From: UBA3071 sp965369635
GTDB lineage: Bacteria; Chloroflexota; Anaerolineae; UBA3071
Length of the DNA stretch: 11,785 nt
Direction: 5' to 3'
NCBI GenBank assembly: GCA_965369635.1
Contig: CBDURC010000090.1
Span: 1 to 11,785 of the forward strand
Part shown: one piece after another, positions 7,117 to 11,785 of the stretch
Numbering within the stretch: position 1 is the stretch's first letter
Layout: each line of letters opens with the position of its first letter
Notes under the pieces: generated by a model
The model's database searches: none
Told to the model about the DNA's origin: nothing
What the model saw: only the letters and a program-made list of their open reading frames with translations
Program-made: the position numbers and the translations under genes

Positions 7117-7234
7117 CCGCGCCTCCTGACTCACGACCCGGTTCGTGGCTCATTCTTCTCCCTTCATCGCCGCAATCTCTCCACGTGAGAGGATGAGGAC
7201 ATCAACCATTGCTCCTAGCCAACCTGGAGACTCT

Positions 7235-7642
7235 CTAAATGGCTCTTAGGACGATCTTACTCCTAACCCATTCAACGAATTCCTCGTAAGAGCAATCTCC
7301 CTCAGATCCAGCAATTCGGAGAGCGACCTCCTCTATCTCGTCATCCATGGCATCTAGCCGATAATCGTTCAACCTGAGCATGGCCTCCAAGGCAGACATT
7401 CCAGTCCGCTTGTTGCCATCCCAGAAAACGTGACCTCTGATGATGATCCAGGCTAGCCAAGCTGCTTTCTCTGCCAGGGATGGACAACGGACAACACCAA
7501 AGAGTGGGTACCGAATTGCTTCAAGCACCCACTCCAGACTACCTTGATTCAGCAGATTCTCGGGTTCAAAGAACTCCCCGCCAGTGCTTTCAAGATGACG
7601 ACGATTGAGCCCGACGATGTTCTCGCGAGTCGGAAACCTCAA
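7235..7642 (-). CDS. Doc-type Fic domain toxin
   Basis: This 135-residue protein has the Fic core HVFWDGNKRTG at 71-81, with the catalytic H71. Lysine replaces the second glycine of the classic HxFx(D/E)GNGR motif. That is the Doc form, whose best known member phosphorylates elongation factor Tu instead of AMPylating targets. The N-terminus (MRFPTRENIVGLNRRHLE) also follows the Doc pattern. Length is close to Doc (126 residues in phage P1). The start is TTG at 7640-7642, overlapping the stop of the preceding small gene, with AAGAGG a few bases before. No ATG is available before residue 82. No (S/T)xxxE(G/N) self-inhibition motif was found in it or in its neighbour. A growth-arrest toxin role is by family. 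Confidence 0.86.
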   Translation of the reverse strand: MRFPTRENIVGLNRRHLESTGGEFFEPENLLNQGSLEWVLEAIRYPLFGVVRCPSLAEKAAWLAWIIIRGHVFWDGNKRTGMSALEAMLRLNDYRLDAMDDEIEEVALRIAGSEGDCSYEEFVEWVRSKIVLRAI

Positions 7643-7875
7643 AGATCAGCTAACCTCTTCCACAGTTCCGCACGGTCGCGCAGGATTTCCTCTACCACCT
7701 CATCCCATGTGTTGTCTTGTGCTGGCTGGATGGCGATGTCTCCACCATTGAGACTTACATAGCCGCTTATGGTGCGTTCCTCCTCTGCCTGCACAATCAG
7801 TGGCCAGCGAGTTGTAGTTTGTGACGAGGGGCTGGGACGGATATCTTCTCTGAACAATGCCAGTTCCTGCAACAT
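7639..7875 (-). CDS. Small orphan protein, candidate Doc antitoxin
   Basis: This 78-residue protein matches no family I recognise. It is predicted to have a mixed N-terminal part with strands around RWPLIVQ and GYVSLNGGDIAIQP, and then a charged amphipathic C-terminal helix of about 24 residues starting at TWDEVVEE. It lacks the N-terminal DNA-binding fold expected of Phd. Its position directly before the Doc gene, overlapping it by four bases, is where Phd-type antitoxins normally lie, and a C-terminal helix is how Phd binds Doc. The ATG at 7875 has AAAGGAGG at 7880-7887 and lies one base after the stop of the Ntn-hydrolase gene. A longer reading from 7947 is possible but would overlap that gene. 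An antitoxin role is inferred from context only. Confidence 0.7.
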   Translation of the reverse strand: MLQELALFREDIRPSPSSQTTTRWPLIVQAEEERTISGYVSLNGGDIAIQPAQDNTWDEVVEEILRDRAELWKRLADL

Positions 7876-7876
7876 C

Positions 7877-8719
7877 TCACCCTCCTTTCTCCACCTCCCA
7901 AGACTTTCGCGAGATCCATCTGAACTCTCTTTGGGTGACAGCTGCAATCTCTATCTCTCCCCCACAGAGTTCTGGTCCAACTACAAATCGGTATCGCCCC
8001 ACCGCCACGTTGAGCAAGTAACGGGCATAATCAATAGCGTCCTGCAGAGGCATCACAGCGAATGGAACCTGATACTGTAGTGGAGCCAACGCTTCACGCA
8101 CATCATTCTTGGGAATGCCAAATCTTTCCGAAACGATCTCGATGACAGCGTCATCCCGTCCCCAATGCAATCGAACAATGGGTTCTGTCGTGCCAAACCA
8201 GCTAGCACCAAAATCTGGCTTGCCGTCACGTTCAGGGCGCTGATCATGTACCACCTCATCAAGTGGCAAGACAAAGCGCCAGATTTCTGGAAAGAATGCC
8301 TCTGGCGAGTACCCGGCTACTACTAAGCCCAATCCAGGGCGTCGTTCCTTAGGTAGATCTTTGAATTCTTCATCATAAACTTTGGTGAAATGCTCGCGCA
8401 GTCCCTCCGCACATGCATGTACTTTGAAACTGTCTTCATCATGCCTATCTCCGTACTGCTCTTGAGATTGCCAACCCTTAGCATACTCCCACTGGCGCAC
8501 AAGGCTCTCTACTGTGCGCAGCCCGACAAAGGCCTGACCCCATGTGAATAGACCGATCGGGAAGTCTCCGATCTGCAAGAGTTTCTTGGCATTGAGGAAG
8601 GTCTTGAGAACGCCTTCTTGGACACCACCAGGACCTTCGACTCGCCCGCGCAGAGTCGCTGCACTGTCAGCGCCGAGGACCAGTCCTTCACTGACTTTGA
8701 CTACAATACCAACACTCAT
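7877..8719 (-). CDS. Proteasome-fold (Ntn-hydrolase-like, family T1-like) protein
   Basis: This 280-residue protein begins MSVGIVVKVSEGLVLGADSAAT. The pattern matches the start of proteasome beta subunits and HslV, where a Thr or Ser exposed at the N-terminus is the nucleophile. Counting S2 as residue 1 after Met removal, the aspartate of GAD falls exactly at position 17, the catalytic Asp17 of the proteasome. K45 or K46 in NAKKLLQIG would be the Lys33 equivalent after an insert of about 11 residues, and LFTWG (57-61) occupies the usual substrate-loop position. It is much longer than HslV. The ATG at 8719 has AGGAGGAG at 8725-8732. It is the first gene of a tight three-gene operon. Protease or amidase activity is inference; the ring size and the target are unknown. 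Confidence 0.75.
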   Translation of the reverse strand: MSVGIVVKVSEGLVLGADSAATLRGRVEGPGGVQEGVLKTFLNAKKLLQIGDFPIGLFTWGQAFVGLRTVESLVRQWEYAKGWQSQEQYGDRHDEDSFKVHACAEGLREHFTKVYDEEFKDLPKERRPGLGLVVAGYSPEAFFPEIWRFVLPLDEVVHDQRPERDGKPDFGASWFGTTEPIVRLHWGRDDAVIEIVSERFGIPKNDVREALAPLQYQVPFAVMPLQDAIDYARYLLNVAVGRYRFVVGPELCGGEIEIAAVTQREFRWISRKSWEVEKGG

Positions 8720-8744
8720 AGATTATCTCCTCCTGATGTTATCA

Positions 8745-8773
8745 AATATAGCACAATCTAGCGTGAAAGTCAA
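8745..8773 (-). promoter_or_regulatory. Promoter of the Ntn-hydrolase/orphan/Doc operon
   Basis: On the - strand TTGACT (8768-8773) and TATATT (8745-8750) are separated by the ideal 17 bases, and TG one base before the -10 box makes it an extended -10 promoter. Each hexamer differs from consensus by one base. The leader to the ATG at 8719 would be only about 20 bases and holds the ribosome binding site. Confidence 0.8.
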
Positions 8774-8942
8774 CATTCGCCAGACCTCTCCAAAGGGCAA
8801 TCGCATTCTGTTTTGAGCTTCCCACAACCGTAGGATTCAGGAACGGTTTCTTGCGCACGGCTCACCACAGAGTGCACATTCTTGCGCCCTTATCCCCACC
8901 TCGTGGGTAATCCTATCGAGAATGCGAGCCCTATCCCCTGTA
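8774..8942. other. Intergenic stretch without a recognised gene
   Basis: No gene could be supported. A 6-bp hairpin (AACCGT...ACGGTT) lies at about 8827-8849, too weak to call a terminator. A - strand frame gives about 40 codons with a CALCGEPC stretch but has no start codon or ribosome binding site. Confidence 0.4.
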
Positions 8943-9125
8943 TCAATACCGCTTCTCCACAATCGCAATCTCCTCCTCCGTCAACCCATACAACTCGTAC
9001 ACCAGCGCGTCAATCTGCCGGTCGGTGGCCTCGATCTGCCGCTGGTAGAGGGTCTTGTCGGCGGGGATGGTGGCAGCGGCCAGTTTCTCGTGCAACGCTA
9101 CAGGGCGACGTCCGCCGGGTCGCAA
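8943..9125 (-). pseudogene. C-terminal remnant of an adenine DNA methyltransferase-like gene
   Basis: The 60 codons encode LHEKLAAATIPADKTLYQ and then a RQIEATDRQIDALVYELYG segment ending in LTEEEIAIVEKRY. This is the common tail of large class I adenine methyltransferase and Eco57I-type restriction-modification proteins, which put it at the very C-terminus after several hundred residues of catalytic and recognition domains. None of those domains precede it here. Its frame runs upstream into the end of the DUF5131-HicB gene in another phase. The only start is a TTG with no ribosome binding site. It is best read as a truncated relic of a lost modification gene. Confidence 0.6.
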
Positions 9126-9127
9126 GA

Positions 9128-10078
9128 TCAGACAGTTGCGTAAGAGGGTACTGCCTGGTATGTCGCCGGCCGGTACACAGGCTCTGGAATCGGTTTGCCC
9201 TCAACGCGGGCTGCCTCGAGCCAGGCTGCTTTGGCAATCTCAACCTGCCTGAGCGCCTCATCAGACGTGTCGCCGAAGGCAGAGCAAGCTTCCAGATCGG
9301 GGATGTCTGCGAAGTATCCGCCGTCTTCTTCGCTGTAGAAGATATTGATGTGATAAGCGCTCACGTCCACCTGTATAGGCAGTTCGTCCCAGGTACGACC
9401 TTGAAGCAGCCGCCCAGCACGTTTCTTTCTGACGCCACCCCATTGCTTGAAAAAGAAAGAGACATGGGCCGCTAGACATTGATCCCTGATATCAACCGCC
9501 CACTCCTCCATCATAGGTCTTGCTCCAGGTCCCGACTCACCGCCGACGATAACCCAATCAACGTTACGCAGGTTGAGTTTCGGTAACGGCCCTAGCAAAG
9601 GCTCTAGCGAGAGAAACTTGACCAAGGCCCCTGTTTGCCTGAGATGGTCAATGCGAAACGTGTAGTCTTTGTTCTCGACACTGACCCCCATCCACACATT
9701 GGGAGGCCAACTGATTTCCTGATTCAATTCGAGCAATCTTTTGGATCGCTTGGTGAGCACCTGGAATGTGTGCCACGACGCGCGGCGCATAACGTCAAAG
9801 ACCTCGTGGATGAATTCGAGCGACACATCATGGTGGAAAAGATCGCTCATAGAGTTGACAAAGACCATCTGCGGCTTTTTCATAAGCAGCGGAGCCTCAA
9901 GCACGTGCTCGTGCATAGTCAGTCTGAAACCATTGGCGTATTTGGGCTGACCCATTGCCTGCAGTCGCAGCGCCATACGTTCGGCATAACAGTGTGCACA
10001 TCCGGGGCTGATCTTTGTGCAGCCCGTAAGGGGATTCCACGTAGACTCGGTCCACTCAATACTCGAATGCGATGCCAT
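9128..10078 (-). CDS. DUF5131 (phage Gp37/Gp68) three-cysteine protein fused to HicB-type domain
   Basis: This 316-residue protein has two parts. Residues 1-235 match the phage Gp37/Gp68 family (DUF5131). Evidence is WNPLTGCTKISPGCAHCYAE, with C20, C27 and C30 resembling a radical-SAM iron-sulfur site, then FLSLEPLLGP, VIVGGESGPGARP, and the family's usual end FFKQWGG...GRTWDELP. Residues about 240-306 match HicB antitoxins: YHINIFYSEEDGGYFADIPDL, CSAFGDTSDEAL and GKPIPEPVYRP. No HicA toxin gene lies nearby. The ATG at 10078 has GGGAGGG at 10087-10093 before it; a GTG at 10087 is too close to that site. An internal GTG at 9364 could give a free HicB domain. The TcmP gene upstream is its usual partner. 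Its biochemical function is not established. Confidence 0.82.
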   Translation of the reverse strand: MASHSSIEWTESTWNPLTGCTKISPGCAHCYAERMALRLQAMGQPKYANGFRLTMHEHVLEAPLLMKKPQMVFVNSMSDLFHHDVSLEFIHEVFDVMRRASWHTFQVLTKRSKRLLELNQEISWPPNVWMGVSVENKDYTFRIDHLRQTGALVKFLSLEPLLGPLPKLNLRNVDWVIVGGESGPGARPMMEEWAVDIRDQCLAAHVSFFFKQWGGVRKKRAGRLLQGRTWDELPIQVDVSAYHINIFYSEEDGGYFADIPDLEACSAFGDTSDEALRQVEIAKAAWLEAARVEGKPIPEPVYRPATYQAVPSYATV

Positions 10079-10132
10079 AGCCCTCACCCTCCCTGTAGCA
10101 TTTCACCCGGACCCCAACAAAACTCTGAAGAT

Positions 10133-10160
10133 ATAATAGCACAAATGTTCCATTCTGCAA
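10133..10160 (-). promoter_or_regulatory. Possible extended -10 promoter for the DUF5131-HicB gene
   Basis: On the - strand TATTAT (10133-10138) is preceded by TG one base upstream. A weak TTGCAG -35 box (10155-10160) lies 16 bases away. It sits just after the TcmP stop and would let the downstream gene be expressed alone. It shares the 9-mer TTGTGCTAT with the promoter at 8745-8773. Confidence 0.45.
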
Positions 10161-10162
10161 AA

Positions 10163-11047
10163 TCAAAGAAAGCGTATCTGACCATGTACATCTCTGCGAG
10201 TCACCTTATGCCAAAAGTCATGACCAAGCGAATGCTTGCTAGCAAACAATAGTCGGTAGAGAGGGGCTCTCCTTCTTGTGTTACGGATAAGTGGTTCATC
10301 CCCGACCTCATCGTCTCGGAAGACCTCTTTGTAGCCCAGGTCTTGTAGCCTCTCTTTGTAATGATCCATAAGCAGCCGGTGGATTCCGAATCGCGTTGGT
10401 TTGTTCCGGCACTTCTCGTAGATCTTGCGCCACTCTGTTCCTCCAAAGAATCGATCAACCGCAGTTTGACCGGTAGACTTGAAGGCCTGTCCCATATACC
10501 GATTCAAGCCACCCTGGGGATAGTGGATGATCAAGTCCATCTTATAGGGTTGGGCGAGGGCGGCCACCGTATCCCAGTGCAGGTCCAAACCGTCGGGGTC
10601 GAGGAAGGCCAGGTTGAGCGACGACCAACTGCCGGGTATGCGCTCGTGGTCTATGGCCAGAATGTATTCTACGATTTCTCGCACAATCTGGTTGCTGTCG
10701 CCGACCAAGCATTGAACGTGGTCATAAACTGAGGCAACGCTACACCGCTGCTTCAGTGCAGCGATGTTATCGGCGTCCTTATCCACGAAAGAATAGTCGG
10801 TGAATGGATGTGGGGTCGTTAAGGCGAGCAATGGCGAACCCAAGTGTACGGCTCCTGTCTCGGACACAAGGCACTTTCCTGGCCCGGCGAAAAGATCTAT
10901 GTAATGCCTCTTGCGCCACGGTTTATCGCGCATCGAGGTCTCAAAGATGTCGATGTACCGTCGCAGATAGTCGAGTTTTTCCGCCACCCAGGGGCCTGAT
11001 GAGCGCATAGGTAAACCGTCATCCTCGGGTTGTAGGTAGTGGTGCAT
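10163..11047 (-). CDS. tcmP: Three-Cys-motif partner protein TcmP
   Basis: This 294-residue protein matches the TcmP family, named for its constant pairing with three-cysteine radical-SAM-like proteins such as the one encoded just downstream. The N-terminus has DDGLPMRSSGPWVAEKLDYL. HYIDLFAGPGK at 48-58 is a methyltransferase-type glycine-rich motif I. FLDPDG at 148-153 fits the catalytic motif IV position, and LLFASKHSLG near the C-terminus is a family hallmark. This suggests a SAM-dependent or Rossmann-fold enzyme. The ATG at 11047 has AAGGAGA eight bases upstream and is preferred over the ATG at 11077, whose ribosome binding site is weak. The gap to the DUF5131 gene is 84 bases. Pathway unknown; TcmP pairs are often found in phage and mobile or defence regions. 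Confidence 0.85.
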   Translation of the reverse strand: MHHYLQPEDDGLPMRSSGPWVAEKLDYLRRYIDIFETSMRDKPWRKRHYIDLFAGPGKCLVSETGAVHLGSPLLALTTPHPFTDYSFVDKDADNIAALKQRCSVASVYDHVQCLVGDSNQIVREIVEYILAIDHERIPGSWSSLNLAFLDPDGLDLHWDTVAALAQPYKMDLIIHYPQGGLNRYMGQAFKSTGQTAVDRFFGGTEWRKIYEKCRNKPTRFGIHRLLMDHYKERLQDLGYKEVFRDDEVGDEPLIRNTRRRAPLYRLLFASKHSLGHDFWHKVTRRDVHGQIRFL

Positions 11048-11094
11048 ATATCTTCTCCTTAGCGCCTTTCGCTCCATTTCTCGCTATTCGTGAT

Positions 11095-11142
11095 TCAACC
11101 ACCCTCCACCACCGCAGTCTCTTCCTCCGTCTGTTGTTCTAA
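11095..11142 (-). pseudogene. Second short methyltransferase-tail remnant
   Basis: The - strand frame ends QTEEETAVVEGG and a TGA at 11095-11097. Bases 11104-11131 match 8955-8982 in the first remnant at 24 of 28 positions, in the same orientation. The first encodes LTEEEIAIVE and this one TEEETAVVE. Upstream of that stretch the similarity stops, and the adjoining gene ends at 11144-11146 in another frame. It is too short to be a gene. Confidence 0.45.
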
Positions 11143-11143
11143 G

Positions 11144-11782
11144 TCAGTCGCTTACTGTCGCTTTCTCCTGCTCTGAGGCCAGCATGTGTAGCTCGTCAAG
11201 CAGCAAGAAGGTCTTCAATGAATTCTCCTCACTGCCGTAGTCCACTTCTACGCCATGCAGAATCGCATGGCGGTGCAAGGATCGCTCTTCCACTACGCCT
11301 CGCTTCTGTAGTTCCATGGCAAAAGCTGCAAAGTCAATCCATGTGTAGAGCTGCTCAAGTACCTCCATTGCCACATCCCTCCCTACTGCATCCAGGTCAC
11401 TATGATCCTGCTGTACTATCATCTTAATCTCGCTGGCAATCTTTTTGCCACTGCCGGGGATGGTGCCAAGTATTGTTGCGCCAATTCCTTCAACATGGGG
11501 TAGTAGCGCAGGTACAGACAGAGTATACTTGCCACTCAGATGTGCCTCAAGAGCATCATCAATAATGTGCCTTCGCCGGCCAAAATACTCAACGTCGTAC
11601 CACTCGCCAACCATTTCATTCAAGAGCGCTCCGTTATCTTCACGAAATGCTTCAAGGATGATCTGCTTGATGACAGCAGGCTGAAGTTTGCCGGCATCTC
11701 TTGATGATTTTGCCTTTGCCCAAACTGTTATCGGCATAGAAGGGGATAGCCAGAATCCAGCCTGGGCAAAGATGGGTTCCAT
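11144..11782 (-). CDS. Hypothetical protein with HEPN-like C-terminus, possibly 5' truncated
   Basis: The visible 212 residues hold a central stretch HIIDDALEAHLSGKYTLSVPALLPHVEGI (about 72-100 in two helices) and a C-terminal helix with RHAILHG (171-177). R171 and H176 form an R-x4-H pattern like that of HEPN ribonuclease domains, followed by DYGSEENSLKTFLLLDEL. Proteins with this layout are common but uncharacterised. The only visible start is an ATG at 11780-11782, three bases from the window edge. The frame is still open there, so the true start may lie beyond. It is on the same strand as TcmP, about 97 bases upstream, and may be part of the same transcription unit. HEPN membership is inferred from the motif only. 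Confidence 0.6.
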   Translation of the reverse strand: MEPIFAQAGFWLSPSMPITVWAKAKSSRDAGKLQPAVIKQIILEAFREDNGALLNEMVGEWYDVEYFGRRRHIIDDALEAHLSGKYTLSVPALLPHVEGIGATILGTIPGSGKKIASEIKMIVQQDHSDLDAVGRDVAMEVLEQLYTWIDFAAFAMELQKRGVVEERSLHRHAILHGVEVDYGSEENSLKTFLLLDELHMLASEQEKATVSD

Positions 11783-11785
11783 CTC

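Noticed and set aside
7132..7146. CACGA-CCCGGT-TCGTG hairpin before the DinB-like gene as an operator or terminator.
   Set aside because: A 5-bp stem of this size is common by chance, and it does not overlap any recognisable promoter.
7150..7209. A 19-codon - strand reading frame (MVDVLILSRGEIAAM...) between the Doc and DinB-like genes, resembling the first residues of ornithine cyclodeaminases.
   Set aside because: It is too short, AGGAG is only two bases from the ATG, and the similarity covers about ten residues. It may be a relic or chance.
8827..8849. AACCGT...ACGGTT hairpin as a terminator for the methyltransferase remnant.
   Set aside because: The stem is only 6 bp with an 11-base loop and there is no T-run on either strand.
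9635..10252. + strand open frame of 205 codons opposite the DUF5131 gene.
   Set aside because: It is antisense to conserved DUF5131 motifs, runs across the intergenic region, and has no family resemblance.
1..11785. CRISPR arrays, tRNA, rRNA, insertion sequences and transposase genes.
   Set aside because: No regularly spaced repeats, no cloverleaf or T-loop pattern, and no transposase or terminal inverted repeats were seen by eye on either strand.

Overview
The window looks like a piece of an anaerobic bacterial genome. The first 7 kb or so is GC-rich. The right-hand part, from about 7.2 kb on, is visibly less GC-rich and has a different gene style. The host is likely a strict or facultative anaerobe. 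An Anaerolineae-type Chloroflexota would fit the gene mix, but that is a guess from gene content; no rRNA or other marker gene is present to settle it.

Region 1 (145-3850, + strand) is a compact redox operon: an MvhD-like [2Fe-2S] protein, two 4Fe-4S proteins, a PyrK/AsrB-like FAD-NAD(P) oxidoreductase and a cyclic-nucleotide-binding-domain protein without a DNA-binding domain. The first four match the FlxABCD module, which normally works with HdrABC to move electrons between NAD(P)H, ferredoxin and a disulfide. HdrABC would be expected just left of the window. The operon ends in a strong bidirectional terminator (3862-3892).

Region 2 (3932-5954, - strand) holds a single-domain response regulator followed by a membrane histidine kinase. 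A promoter with two consensus hexamers drives the regulator. The gap between the two genes carries a long inverted repeat built from degenerate 8-base units and a run of eight C. Region 3 (6037-7116, - strand) is a two-gene unit: a DinB-like metal-binding protein followed by a DUF4062/TIR-like protein.

Region 4 (7235-11785, - strand) looks like an acquired defence or toxin island. It contains three things. (a) A three-gene operon with overlapping or touching genes: a proteasome-fold Ntn-hydrolase-like protein, a 78-residue orphan and a Doc-type Fic toxin, all behind one near-consensus promoter. (b) A TcmP methyltransferase-fold gene followed by a three-cysteine DUF5131 (phage Gp37/Gp68) protein that is fused in frame to a HicB-type antitoxin domain. 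This pair is flanked by two short remnants of the C-terminus of an adenine-methyltransferase-like gene. (c) A HEPN-like protein that runs up to the right edge. The Ntn-hydrolase/orphan/Doc operon is the best candidate for an undescribed system. The DUF5131-HicB fusion beside TcmP is the second.
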